Below are positions 1 through 8,746 of a stretch of DNA of 64,000 nt, piece by piece (the stretch's first letter is position 1; the number at the start of each line of letters is the position of its first letter). Below the pieces are notes generated by a model that had not been told where the DNA came from, made no database searches, and was given only the letters and a program-made list of their open reading frames with translations. A program made the position numbers and the translations under genes. Source of the DNA: Acidobacteriota bacterium (GTDB lineage Bacteria; Acidobacteriota; Terriglobia; Terriglobales; Acidobacteriaceae); the NCBI GenBank assembly GCA_021792135.1, contig JAJYVF010000005.1:124001-188000 (forward strand), in the 5' to 3' direction.

Positions 1-35
1 CCCCTCTCCATCGACCCGATACACTAAGGTTCGGC

Positions 36-917
36 ATGATCGAGCGAATCGCCATCCTCGGCACCGGACTCATCGGCGCCTCCGCCGGCCTCGCGCTGCG
101 CGCGCACGGGTTCACCGGCACCATCGCCGGTTGGGACCCGGACGAAGAGCAGCTCCACACCGCGCTGAGCCGCGGCGCCATCACCGTCTCCACCGACGCC
201 CCCCTCACCGCCGCCGCGCAGAGCAATCTCATCCTCCTCGCCGGTCCCGTTTTCACCATCCTCGAATGGCTCGACCGCCTCGCGCCCGTGCTCCGCGAAG
301 ACCAGCTGCTCACCGATGTCGGCAGCGTCAAGGGCGCCCTCTGCAATCACGCCCGCGGCCGCTACAACGGCCCCGGCCAGGCTGGCTTCCTCCCCGGTCA
401 CCCCATGGCGGGCAAGGAAGTGGGGGGCGCCGAAAACGCCGACGCAGATCTCTTCCGCGGCTCCGTCTGGATCTTCACCCCGAGCGAGGGTGCCAGCGCG
501 CCCGAGTCGAATGAGGGGGCCGCGCCTCTTGCCGAAGCCTGGCGCGCATGGGTGGCGAAGTTCGGCTCTCGCATCGTCGAACTCGACCCCGATCGCCACG
601 ATGTTCTCTGCGCCTGGATCAGCCATCTGCCTCAGTTCGTCTCGACTGCCATGAGTGCGCTTCTCGGTGACGAATTCGCGGCGAATGCCGATCTGCTCCC
701 CATCGGCGGCCGCGCTCTTCGCGAAATGACGCGCCTCGGGGCCAGTCCTTACTCCATGTGGCGCGACATCGCCCATACCAACTCCGAGGCGATCGCCCGC
801 TCGCTGCACGCTCTCGAGCAGCGGCTCGCCCACATCCGCGAAAATCTCCGCACCCCCGAACTGCGCGGCGAATTCGAGCGCGCCAGAGCCTTCTCGCTCC
901 TGCTGCCCCGCAAATAA
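36..917 (+). CDS. tyrA: Prephenate dehydrogenase
   Basis: Predicted NAD(P)-dependent prephenate dehydrogenase of tyrosine biosynthesis, converting prephenate to 4-hydroxyphenylpyruvate in the cytoplasm. The 293-residue protein opens with a Rossmann dinucleotide-binding loop (GTGLIGAS, about residues 9-16) and carries the family signature GHPMAG near residue 121, followed by the helical dimerisation domain with HxLPQF. Length fits a stand-alone dehydrogenase without chorismate mutase or ACT domain, so feedback control by tyrosine through an ACT domain is not expected. The ATG at 36 leaves no room for extra N-terminal sequence because the Rossmann strand begins at residue 4. The gene upstream lies outside the window, so operon membership cannot be judged. 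Family assignment is firm; NAD versus NADP preference and prephenate versus arogenate use cannot be read from sequence. Confidence 0.93.
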   Translation: MIERIAILGTGLIGASAGLALRAHGFTGTIAGWDPDEEQLHTALSRGAITVSTDAPLTAAAQSNLILLAGPVFTILEWLDRLAPVLREDQLLTDVGSVKGALCNHARGRYNGPGQAGFLPGHPMAGKEVGGAENADADLFRGSVWIFTPSEGASAPESNEGAAPLAEAWRAWVAKFGSRIVELDPDRHDVLCAWISHLPQFVSTAMSALLGDEFAANADLLPIGGRALREMTRLGASPYSMWRDIAHTNSEAIARSLHALEQRLAHIRENLRTPELRGEFERARAFSLLLPRK

Positions 918-1111
918 CAAATCCCACTCGACCCAGGCAGGCCAGCCCACGATCTTCCGCGGCCAGGCGGCCACAGGGTACCCCCTGATTTGTCCAGCAC
1001 CAGGGCTGCCCGATCCCGGTTCCATCGTGTGCAATTTTGGAACTCTTCCATAGCGCAGGCCGTACTGCGCGGGTAGACTTGTGCATCATTCCTGTCTTTT
1101 CGGAGGTCCCG

Positions 1112-4100
1112 GTGCTTCGCTCGCCGCGCGCTGTACTCTTCGCCTGTCTCATCCTGCCTCTTTCCGTCTACGCCGCTCCGCTCCTTCTGCTTCATCCCTC
1201 CCTCAGCAAAGACCAGATCGCCTTCCGCCATGCCGACGATATCTGGACTGTCTCCCGCTCCGGGGGCGATGCCGAACGCCTCACCTCCACCGCCTCCGTC
1301 GTCGAGGGCCCGTATTTCTCTCCAGACGGCCAGACCATCGCCTACTCCGCGCGCATCCGCGGCAACGTCGACGTCTACACCGTGCCCACCAATGGCGGTG
1401 TTCCCCGCCGCCTCACGTGGCATCCCGGCGACGACGTCGTCGTCGGCTGGACCCCCGACGGCAGAGATGTCCTCTTCCTTAGCAGCCGCACCAGCTGGAA
1501 CGACTTCGCCAAGCTCTTCCGCATCCACGCCGATGGCTCCGGCCTGCCGGTTGAATTCCCGCTTCCTTCCGCCGACAGCGCCTCTCTCTCGCCAGACGGC
1601 AAGCAGATCGCCTACACGCCCTTCAACCAGTGGCAGCGCGCCTGGAAGCGTTATCGCGGCGGCCAGACCGAGCCCGTCTGGATCGTTGCTCTCGCCACCC
1701 TCGACCTCACCAAAGTTCCCCGCGATAACTCCAACGACTCCAATCCTCTCTGGGTCGGCGACAAGGTCTACTTCCTCTCCGACCGCAACGGCCCGGTGAC
1801 CTTGTTTGTTTACGACACCAAATCAAAACAGGTCCAGCAGGTCGTCGAAAACAAGAGCTTCGATTTCAAATCCGCCAGCGCCGGACCCGGTGGCATCGTC
1901 TACGAACAGTTCGGCAGCATTCATCTCTACGATTTCGCCTCGCACAGCGAGCACCCTGTCGACATCACCCTCCACGGCGACCTGCCCGCGCTCGAACCCA
2001 GCCTGGCCGTCATCGATCCGCATACGATCCTGAACGCCGAGATCTCTCCCACCGGCCAGCGCGCCGTCTTTGAGGCCCACGGCGACATCTTCACCGTCCC
2101 CGCCGAGAAAGGCGACGCCCGCAACCTCACCAACACCTCCAATGCCGCGGAGCGCGACCCCGCCTGGTCCCCCGATGGCAAATCCATCGCGTATTTCAGC
2201 GACGCCTCCGGCGAATATCAGCTCTTCATCCGCGATCAGGACGGCATCGCTGCACCCAAAGCCATCGACCTGGGCCCCTCACCCTCGTTCTTCTATTCCC
2301 CGCAGTGGTCGCCGGACTCCAAACGCATCCTCTACGGCGACAAGAAGCTCAACCTCTGGTACCTCGACGTCAGCAATCCCCATCCCGTCAAAGTCGACAC
2401 CGATAACTACGAAGGCTTCGAGTTCGCCGGCAAGGCCGCCTGGTCTCCCGACGGCCAGTGGATCGCCTATCTCAAGACCCTCCACAACTACCTCCACGCG
2501 ATTTACATCTACTCCGTCGAAACCGGTAAGACCACCCAGATCACCGATGGCATGAGCGACGTCGGCAGCCTCGCCTTCGACCGCAACGGCAAATACCTCT
2601 ACTTCACCGCCAGCACCGACGAGGGCCAGTCCATCGCCGGCTTCGATCTCTCCAGCCTCGATCACGCCGTCTCCTCCAGCGTCTACGTCGCCGTCCTCTC
2701 CAAAGACCTGCCCTCGCCCCTGCCGCCGCAGAGCGACGACGAAAAGGTGAAGGAAGAGAACAAGCCCGCAGGCGATGAAGCAGGGAAAACCCCCGACCAG
2801 AAGGAGGGCGAGAAGAAAGACGAGACCGCCTCGAAGGAAAAGAAGGAAGAGAGCAAGCCACCTGTCGTGAAAATCGACTTCGAAGGAATTGACCAGCGCA
2901 TCCTCGCCCTGCCCATCCCCGCCCGTAACTATGTCGACCTCAAAACCGGCAAGGAAGGCGTCCTTTATGTTGCCGAAGGCGGTCCCGTCGGCAACCCCTC
3001 TCACGAAGACGGCCCGCCCATCCACGCCCTGTGGCGCTTTACTCTTGAAAAGCGCGAGGCCACCGAAGTCCTCTCCGGCATCGACCGATACACCGTCTCC
3101 GCCAACGGCGAAAAGATGCTCTACAGGAAAGGCGACTCCTGGTTCATCGCCACCGCCGACGAGGTCAAGACCAGCCCCGGCAAGGCCCTCAACCTCACCG
3201 ACCTCCAGGCCAACATCGATCCCCGCGCCGAATACCGCCAGATGTTCAATGAAACCTGGCGCATCGAGCGCGACTTCTTCTACGACCCCAATCACCACGG
3301 CCTCGACCTCAAAAAGGCCAAAGCCCGCTATGAGCCGTATCTGGCAGGCATCGGCTCACGCGACGAGCTGAATTATCTCTTCGAGGAGATGCTCGGCGAA
3401 ATCACCGTCGGCCACATGTTCATCCGCGGCCCGCGCGAGCCCGACCACTCCCCCAAATCCGGCCTTCTCGGCGCCGATTACTCCATCGACCGCGACCGCT
3501 ACCGCTTCGCCCACATCTACACCGGCGAAAACTGGAACCCCGCGCTGCATGCCCCGCTCACCCAGCCGGGCGTTAACGTGAAGGAGGGCGAATACCTCCT
3601 CGCCGTCAACGGCCGCGAACTGCACTCGACCGACAACATCTACAGCTTCTTCCAGGGCACCGCGGGCAAGCAGGTCGTCCTCCACGTCGGCCCCAACCCC
3701 GACGGCACCGCAGCCCGCGACGTTACCGTCATCGCTATCGAATCCGAGCACGCCCTCCGCAACCTCGCCCTGATCGAAGCCAACCGCCGCAAGGTCGACC
3801 AGATGACCGATCACAGGGTCGCCTACGTCTACATGCCCAACACCGCCGGCGCAGGCTTCACCAACTTCAACCGCTACTTCTTCTCCCAGGTCGATAAGCA
3901 GGGCGTCATCATCGACGAGCGCTATAACGAAGGTGGCGACATTGCCGACCTCGTCATCAACGTGCTCCGCCGCGTTCCCATGTCCCGTTACGAAACCCGC
4001 GAGGGTGAGGACGTCACCGATCCCGCCGGAGCCATCTTCGGGCCCAGGGCGATGATCATCAACCAGTCCGCCGGATCCGGCGGCGATCTGCTGCCCTGGT

Positions 4101-4438
4101 ACTTCCGCAAAGCCGGTCTCGGCCCCCTCATCGGCGAGCGCACCTGGGGCGGCCTTGTCGGCATCGGCGGCTATCCCGTCCTGCTCGACGGCGGCACGGT
4201 CACCGCGCCCCGCACCGCGATCTACGGCCTCCACGGCCAGTTCGAAGTCGAGAATCACGGCGTCGCCCCCGACATCGAGGTCCAGTACGACCCGAAATCC
4301 GTCGCCGCCGGCCACGACCCCCAACTCGAGCGTGCCGTGCTGTACGTCATGGAGCAGCTCAGGGAACACCCCCTGCCCACCTACGCCAAACCGCCCTACC
4401 CCAACTACCACCAGCACGACGGCCTCGGCATCCGCTAA
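1112..4438 (+). CDS. Exported tricorn-protease-like S41 peptidase
   Basis: Large peptidase of the tricorn family, predicted periplasmic. I chose the GTG at 1112 because GGAGGT lies at 1102-1107 and the resulting N-terminus (VLRSPRAVLFACLILPL) is a good signal peptide; an in-frame start at 1037 would bury it. Order of domains over about 1108 residues: WD40-like/PD40 beta-propeller repeats (SPDGQTIAYS, SPDGKQIAY, SPDGKSIAYF, SPDGQWIAYL), a Lys/Glu-rich insertion at about 545-590, helical core with GHMF (His candidate of the catalytic set), a PDZ-like segment, and the S41 core with INQSAGSGGD; the Ser encoded at 4067-4069 is the likely nucleophile. C-terminal HGVAPDIEV is typical of the family. 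It probably degrades peptides produced outside the cytoplasm. No peptide-processing partner is adjacent. Family call is firm, substrate unknown. Confidence 0.92.
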   Translation: MLRSPRAVLFACLILPLSVYAAPLLLLHPSLSKDQIAFRHADDIWTVSRSGGDAERLTSTASVVEGPYFSPDGQTIAYSARIRGNVDVYTVPTNGGVPRRLTWHPGDDVVVGWTPDGRDVLFLSSRTSWNDFAKLFRIHADGSGLPVEFPLPSADSASLSPDGKQIAYTPFNQWQRAWKRYRGGQTEPVWIVALATLDLTKVPRDNSNDSNPLWVGDKVYFLSDRNGPVTLFVYDTKSKQVQQVVENKSFDFKSASAGPGGIVYEQFGSIHLYDFASHSEHPVDITLHGDLPALEPSLAVIDPHTILNAEISPTGQRAVFEAHGDIFTVPAEKGDARNLTNTSNAAERDPAWSPDGKSIAYFSDASGEYQLFIRDQDGIAAPKAIDLGPSPSFFYSPQWSPDSKRILYGDKKLNLWYLDVSNPHPVKVDTDNYEGFEFAGKAAWSPDGQWIAYLKTLHNYLHAIYIYSVETGKTTQITDGMSDVGSLAFDRNGKYLYFTASTDEGQSIAGFDLSSLDHAVSSSVYVAVLSKDLPSPLPPQSDDEKVKEENKPAGDEAGKTPDQKEGEKKDETASKEKKEESKPPVVKIDFEGIDQRILALPIPARNYVDLKTGKEGVLYVAEGGPVGNPSHEDGPPIHALWRFTLEKREATEVLSGIDRYTVSANGEKMLYRKGDSWFIATADEVKTSPGKALNLTDLQANIDPRAEYRQMFNETWRIERDFFYDPNHHGLDLKKAKARYEPYLAGIGSRDELNYLFEEMLGEITVGHMFIRGPREPDHSPKSGLLGADYSIDRDRYRFAHIYTGENWNPALHAPLTQPGVNVKEGEYLLAVNGRELHSTDNIYSFFQGTAGKQVVLHVGPNPDGTAARDVTVIAIESEHALRNLALIEANRRKVDQMTDHRVAYVYMPNTAGAGFTNFNRYFFSQVDKQGVIIDERYNEGGDIADLVINVLRRVPMSRYETREGEDVTDPAGAIFGPRAMIINQSAGSGGDLLPWYFRKAGLGPLIGERTWGGLVGIGGYPVLLDGGTVTAPRTAIYGLHGQFEVENHGVAPDIEVQYDPKSVAAGHDPQLERAVLYVMEQLREHPLPTYAKPPYPNYHQHDGLGIR

Positions 4439-4995
4439 CTTGAAAACCCCCTAACAGCACCGGCCGGGGTCTCACTCTCCGGCCATCCTGACTGAAGAGC
4501 AGCGGCTGACCAGGTGAGGATGAATCGCCTTCGTCGATCTGTACCACCGATCCCAGGCCCTTGCTGTCGTTTCCTGCCGCTCCGGTTGGCTCCATCTTCC
4601 GTCCCCTGAAGGTCTTGCTCCTCCTGCTTGTACAGCCTTCCAGAGCCCAGGCTCAAATCCAAATGTGCGAAATTTAGCCTGCGTTATCATCGTCGTTCTG
4701 ACGCTGAGCGCCGGCGGAGGTGAAGAACCCCTGCGATCCATCCTCCTCGCCCACCCATCGGGTTTTCGACCTCGAACTGCTGTGTCAGGGCACGATTTCG
4801 CAATTGGGGAACGATTGTCTGCCTTCGCAGGGGCACGGCTTCAGCCGTGCTATAGAGTTTGTCCCATAAGCGCGGTTTCAGCCGCTGAGGGATGTCTTTG
4901 CCGGCCTTTGCCGCATGGCCGCATCAAGAGCAGAGCCTCTTCACGCGCGCGCGCGCAGGTCCAGGGCTCCCCCTCCCCAGTCCGTCGCGATTACC
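4439..4995. other. Intergenic stretch with hairpin and repeat
   Basis: No gene is supported here. A short GGCCGG/CCGGCC hairpin at 4462-4484, 23 bases after the tricorn gene stop, could act as a weak terminator but has no T-run. The middle holds the palindromic repeat described separately. An alternating CG run is visible around 4937-4947, just upstream of the glycosidase start. Confidence 0.5.
4829..4893 (+). repeat. Dispersed double-palindrome repeat, copy A
   Basis: Two adjacent palindromes form this element: GCACGGCT-TC-AGCCGTGC at 4833-4850 (perfect 8-base arms) and GCGGTT-TC-AGCCGC at 4872-4885 (one G-T mispair), ending in CTGAGGGA. The reverse complement of 45179-45245 has the same plan, beginning GGGGCACGGCTTCA and ending CTGAGAGA. 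Size, intergenic position and paired hairpins resemble REP/BIME-type elements. Function is unknown; transcription would give two stable stem-loops. Confidence 0.7.
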
Positions 4996-6813
4996 ATGTT
5001 CTCCATGTTCCGCCTGCCGCTCCTCGCCGCTGTTGTGTTCCTCACCCTCGCCGCCTCCGCCCAGCAGACAACGCTCCTTGTCGACGTTGACCATCGTCCC
5101 CAGATCAGCCTCGATGGCCCCTGGCACTACATCGTCGATCCCTACCGCAACGGCTGGGGTTCCAACCCCGAGCATGCCAGTCCCAACGGCTATGCAAAGA
5201 ACGCCCACTACGTCCCCGGCGGCCCGCTCCTCCAGTACGACTTCTCCCGATCACCCACCCTGAACGTTCCCGGTGACTGGAACACCCAGGAAAAGGCCCT
5301 TCTCTATTACGAGGGTCTCCTCTGGTACCAGCGCAATTTCACCTACCATCCCAGACCTCACACGCATCTCTTCCTGCACTTCGGCGCGGCCAATTACGCC
5401 GCCCACATCTTCGTCAACGACCAGCACGTCTGCGATCACGAAGGCGGCTTCACGCCCTTCGACTGCGAAATCACAAACGTGGTCAAAGACGGGGACAACT
5501 TCATCGTCGCCGCCATCGACAACACCCGCACCGTCGAAGGCGTCCCCACTCTCCGCACCGACTGGTGGAACTACGGCGGCCTCACCCGCCCCGTCTCCCT
5601 CGTCGAACTCCCCGATACCTACATCGACGACTACAGCCTCCAGCTGCGCCGCGACACATCGGACCGGATCGACGGCTACGTCCACCTCATCGGGGCCGCG
5701 CCCGGAACCCGCGTCACCGTCAGCATCCCCGCTCTGCATCTTGAAAAAGAATCATCGACGGATACGAATGGCCGCGCTGAATTTTCCTTCGCGGCTCCCG
5801 GCCTCGAACTCTGGTCCCCGGAGCACCCGCGCCTCTACGACATCAGCATGACGGCCGGCCCTGACCACCTCACCGACACCATCGGCTTCCGCACCATTGA
5901 GGTCCGCGGCGACCAGATCCTCCTCAACGGCAAGTCCATTTTCCTGCGTGGCGTCACCTATCACGAAGAAGCGCCCAACGGTGGCCGCGCCTGGTCCGAG
6001 CAGGAGGCCGAGACCCTCCTCGGCTGGGCTCACGAGCTGCACTGCAACTTCGTGCGCATGGCCCACTATCCGCACGCTGAAAACGAAACCCGCCTCGCCG
6101 ACAAGCTCGGCATCCTCGTCTGGTCCGAGATCCCCGTCTACTGGGACATCGACTGGACCAGCCCCCACACCCTCGACGTCGCCAAACACCAGCTCTGGGA
6201 GATGATTCGCCGCGACCGCAACAAGCCCTCCGTGATCCTCTGGTCCCTCTCCAACGAAACTCCGCAGAGTCCCGCGCGCGACGCCTTCCTCCATCAGCTC
6301 GCCGTCGCCGCCCGCAGCCAGGACCCGACCCGCCTCATCACCTCCGCCATCGTCACGCATTTCAAAGGGACCACCGCCACCCTCGACGATCCGCTCGGCA
6401 AGGACCTCGACGTGCTCGGCTACAACGAATACCTCGGCTGGTATCAGGGCACGCCGGCGGAGATCCCGAACTACACCTGGCAGGATCCCATGGGCAAGCC
6501 CGTCATCATGAGCGAATTCGGAGCCGGCGCCAAAGCCGGTCTTCATGGCCCTGTCACCGAAATGTACACCGAGGAGTACCAGGTGAATGTGTATCAGCAG
6601 CAGTTCCGTATGTTCGCGAAGATGCCGTTTCTCCGCGGCCTGACGCCCTGGTGTCTCATGGACTTCCGCTCGCCCCTGCGCCAGCTCCCCGGCATCCAGG
6701 ACGGCTACAACCGCAAGGGCCTCGTCAGCAATACCGGGGAAAAGAAACAGGCCTTCTTCGCACTCCAGGACTACTATGCCCGCAGGCAGCAGGAAACAGG
6801 CAACAGGCAATAG
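4996..6813 (+). CDS. Exported glycoside hydrolase family 2 (beta-glucuronidase/galactosidase-like)
   Basis: Predicted exo-acting beta-glycosidase of family GH2, secreted to the periplasm or outside. The ATG at 4996 gives a clean signal peptide (MFSMFRLPLLAAVVFLTLAA, cleavage after ASA); a longer in-frame start at 4915 would place 27 Arg/Pro-rich residues before it. About 605 residues: jelly-roll sugar-binding domain (about 30-190), immunoglobulin-like domain (about 190-290) and a TIM barrel. The barrel shows NFVRMAHYPH, the acid/base in WSLSNETPQ (Glu about 421) and the nucleophile in PVIMSEFGAG (Glu about 507). Size and layout are closer to beta-glucuronidase than to long beta-galactosidases, but the substrate cannot be set from sequence. 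It reads toward mbfA and the pair is separated by a strong hairpin. Confidence 0.9.
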   Translation: MFSMFRLPLLAAVVFLTLAASAQQTTLLVDVDHRPQISLDGPWHYIVDPYRNGWGSNPEHASPNGYAKNAHYVPGGPLLQYDFSRSPTLNVPGDWNTQEKALLYYEGLLWYQRNFTYHPRPHTHLFLHFGAANYAAHIFVNDQHVCDHEGGFTPFDCEITNVVKDGDNFIVAAIDNTRTVEGVPTLRTDWWNYGGLTRPVSLVELPDTYIDDYSLQLRRDTSDRIDGYVHLIGAAPGTRVTVSIPALHLEKESSTDTNGRAEFSFAAPGLELWSPEHPRLYDISMTAGPDHLTDTIGFRTIEVRGDQILLNGKSIFLRGVTYHEEAPNGGRAWSEQEAETLLGWAHELHCNFVRMAHYPHAENETRLADKLGILVWSEIPVYWDIDWTSPHTLDVAKHQLWEMIRRDRNKPSVILWSLSNETPQSPARDAFLHQLAVAARSQDPTRLITSAIVTHFKGTTATLDDPLGKDLDVLGYNEYLGWYQGTPAEIPNYTWQDPMGKPVIMSEFGAGAKAGLHGPVTEMYTEEYQVNVYQQQFRMFAKMPFLRGLTPWCLMDFRSPLRQLPGIQDGYNRKGLVSNTGEKKQAFFALQDYYARRQQETGNRQ

Positions 6814-6901
6814 AGGACATAGACCATAGAGAAGCTGCAAAAGGAGACGGGCCTGCGCCGGAACTGTTCCCTGCTCCCTGGCGGTGCGCGGGTGCGGGTG
6901 C

Positions 6902-6932
6902 CCCACATCTGCCCGCTTTTGGCAGATGTGGG
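6902..6932. terminator. Perfect 12-bp hairpin between convergent genes
   Basis: Arms CCCACATCTGCC (6902-6913) and GGCAGATGTGGG (6921-6932) pair perfectly around a 7-base loop containing TTTT. It sits between the 3' ends of the GH2 gene and mbfA, so it could end transcription from both sides, although neither strand has a long T-tail. The flanks (GGGTGCC on the left, GGATCCCACC on the right) suggest it may also belong to a repeated intergenic family. Confidence 0.5.
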
Positions 6933-6941
6933 ATCCCACCG

Positions 6942-8138
6942 TCACGCTCCCATATGCCCCAGCCCAATCCCGATGACATACGTCGCCACGCCTTCCACCG
7001 CCCCCACCAGCGTCATCTCCATCCCGCTCGCCCACCACGACCGCACCGTGATCAGCGACTTGGCCGCACCCACCGCAAAATGCGCCGCCAGCGACACAAT
7101 CGCTGAAGCAATCACCGCCGGGTACCCCGTCACGAAGAAGAACGGAATGATCGGAATAAACGCCCCCACCGCTGTTGAGAGCGCCCCCGACCATGCCGAG
7201 ACCAGCGGCTGGCTCAGCCCATCCTCCGTCATATTCAGCCGCTCCGCGGCCAGCGCCCGCAGGAACTGCTCCGGCGACTCCGCCAGATGCTCCACCACGT
7301 GATCGGCATCGTCGCGCGGAATCCCCTTCACCTGGTAATACAGCGAAAGCAGCTCGCGCGCCTCCGGCCCGTTCATCTCGATCGCTTCCCGCTCGCGCGT
7401 TACCTCCGCCTCGTAAATCTCGCGCTCGCTCTTGGCCGCCAGATACGCGCCCGACCCCATCGACAGCGCGCTCGCGATCATCCCCGCCATGCCCGACAGC
7501 AGCACCCAGTGGCTGTTGCCCAGCGTGGCGCCCGAAACGCCCGAGACGATCCCGAAGATCGCCCCAAGCCCGTCGTTCACGCCGTAAATCGCATCCCCGA
7601 TCCAGCCTGCCGCCTGCCGCCCCGACCGATTCCGCCGCGTCAGCAGTTCATCCAGCTCCTGGCGCGCCGCCTCGGAACTGACGGGCGTCTTCGGATACCG
7701 GTGCCGGATCAGCTCGGTCAGTTCGCGGTAGTGCTCCTGCTCGTCCGCGATCACCTGGTGCAGAATTTCGACGCTCGGCTCATCCCCCAGTTCCTTCAGC
7801 TGCATGCCGTAGCGTGCGATATCGCGGCTCTCATCGACCTCCAGCCGCCGCAGCGCCATCTGCGGTCCACCCAGCCGGTTCACCAGCGTATCCGCATCGC
7901 CGGTGGGCTTGCCCTCGTAGCGCGGAATATCGGCTCCCAGCTCGCGAATGCGCTTCGCCCACAGCGACGCATGATGTGCCTCCGCCTCGGCCATATGCCG
8001 CAGCGTCTTCTTCCGGATGGGATCGTCGTCGCGTTCTGACAGGGTATTGTAGGTGTGGAAGCCCCGCATCTCCGCCTGCCAGTTTTCGCAGAGCGCCTCC
8101 AGGACCTTCTGCTCTTTCTGCGACACAGTCTGCGCCAT
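6942..8138 (-). CDS. mbfA: Membrane-bound ferritin / VIT1-type iron exporter
   Basis: Fusion of a ferritin-like di-iron domain with a VIT1/CCC1 transporter domain, the architecture of MbfA (an inner-membrane iron exporter known from alphaproteobacteria). Residues 1-145 carry the di-iron ligands: Glu in NWQAEMRGF (about 23), EAEAHH (Glu53, His56), VDESRD (Glu103) and ADEQEHY (Glu133, His136). From about 165 the VIT1 half begins (YGVNDGLGAIFGIVSGV), with five predicted membrane segments and the cytosolic loop AKSEREIYEAEVTRERE. The ATG at 8138 is chosen over a TTG at 8156 because GGAGGG lies 11 bases upstream of it. It begins 7 bases after the preceding hypothetical gene and is the last gene of the minus-strand group with the two-component system. 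Likely role: lowering cytosolic Fe2+ and limiting peroxide damage. Mn export is the main alternative. Confidence 0.88.
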   Translation of the reverse strand: MAQTVSQKEQKVLEALCENWQAEMRGFHTYNTLSERDDDPIRKKTLRHMAEAEAHHASLWAKRIRELGADIPRYEGKPTGDADTLVNRLGGPQMALRRLEVDESRDIARYGMQLKELGDEPSVEILHQVIADEQEHYRELTELIRHRYPKTPVSSEAARQELDELLTRRNRSGRQAAGWIGDAIYGVNDGLGAIFGIVSGVSGATLGNSHWVLLSGMAGMIASALSMGSGAYLAAKSEREIYEAEVTREREAIEMNGPEARELLSLYYQVKGIPRDDADHVVEHLAESPEQFLRALAAERLNMTEDGLSQPLVSAWSGALSTAVGAFIPIIPFFFVTGYPAVIASAIVSLAAHFAVGAAKSLITVRSWWASGMEMTLVGAVEGVATYVIGIGLGHMGA

Positions 8139-8145
8139 GCGCCCG

Positions 8146-8688
8146 CTACCCTCCAATCTGATAGCTGAATCCGAAGCGCCCGATCTGAATCAGGGAGCGA
8201 TCCCCCGGCGGCCAGATGCGAAACGCCTCCACCCGCGTATTCCCCGGGATCGTCTTCGCCAGGACGCTGCCCATCGGCTTGCCTGTCGCCGCCTCATAGA
8301 AGCGGACCAGCAGCCCATCGTCGTGGCGTTCGTACCCCAGCACGTATTCGCCCGGCGTCAGCCGGATATCCGATCCGATCCGCAACGGCACCTGGGTGAG
8401 AAAGAAGTGAGAATACTTTCCCTCGGCCGAATATCCGGCCGTGATCATCACCACTCCGGCAACATATTTCCCGTGGCCGTTGGTGATTCCCGAAGCCGAG
8501 CGCATCTCCGTCTCGATGCGCTCCGTGATCACCGGCGCCCGCGCCGGAATGACCGACCGCAGTTCGGTGTCGGTGGCCTGCCGCCATTCTCCGTTATGCG
8601 CCTCCTGCGCCCAGCCGCACCATGCCACAGCGGCCATCAACGAAAGCACAACCATCCACCGCCACTGCCCCGTCTTCAATGCGCTCAT
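8146..8688 (-). CDS. Exported hypothetical protein
   Basis: I do not recognise a characterised family. From the ATG at 8688 (upstream AAGGGTGGA is a plausible ribosome site) the product is 180 residues with a signal peptide (MSALKTGQWRWMVVLSLMAA, cleavage near WAQ). The mature part has no cysteines and alternates short hydrophobic strands, as in small beta-rich periplasmic proteins; features such as GKYVAGVVMITAGYSAEGKYSHFF and PLRIGSDIRLTPGEYVLGYE suggest a compact beta-sandwich. It is placed 58 bases after the response regulator and 7 bases before mbfA, so it is probably co-transcribed with both. An accessory role at the membrane with the iron exporter is possible but is only inferred from position. 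Confidence 0.7.
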   Translation of the reverse strand: MSALKTGQWRWMVVLSLMAAVAWCGWAQEAHNGEWRQATDTELRSVIPARAPVITERIETEMRSASGITNGHGKYVAGVVMITAGYSAEGKYSHFFLTQVPLRIGSDIRLTPGEYVLGYERHDDGLLVRFYEAATGKPMGSVLAKTIPGNTRVEAFRIWPPGDRSLIQIGRFGFSYQIGG

Positions 8689-8746
8689 TCCACCCTTTCC
8701 GCTCCCGGCACGCCGGCTGCGCCGTCCTGTTCCCTGTCCCCCGCCT

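Noticed and set aside
749-4417. Several overlapping minus-strand frames opposite the tyrA and tricorn genes
   Set aside because: They mirror the coding frame of the plus-strand genes and encode low-complexity Gly/Val/Asp-rich sequence.
4665-5090. Open frame starting with a hydrophobic stretch (MRNLACVIIVVLTLSAGG)
   Set aside because: It looks like a signal peptide at first, but the frame then runs through the palindromic repeat and the GH2 signal region out of frame, with no ribosome site and no coherent mature protein.
5752-7194. A 480-codon minus-strand open frame crossing the 3' ends of the GH2 and mbfA genes
   Set aside because: It runs antisense to GH2 and out of frame with mbfA; its translation is Gly/Val/Ala-rich without structure, so it is a shadow.
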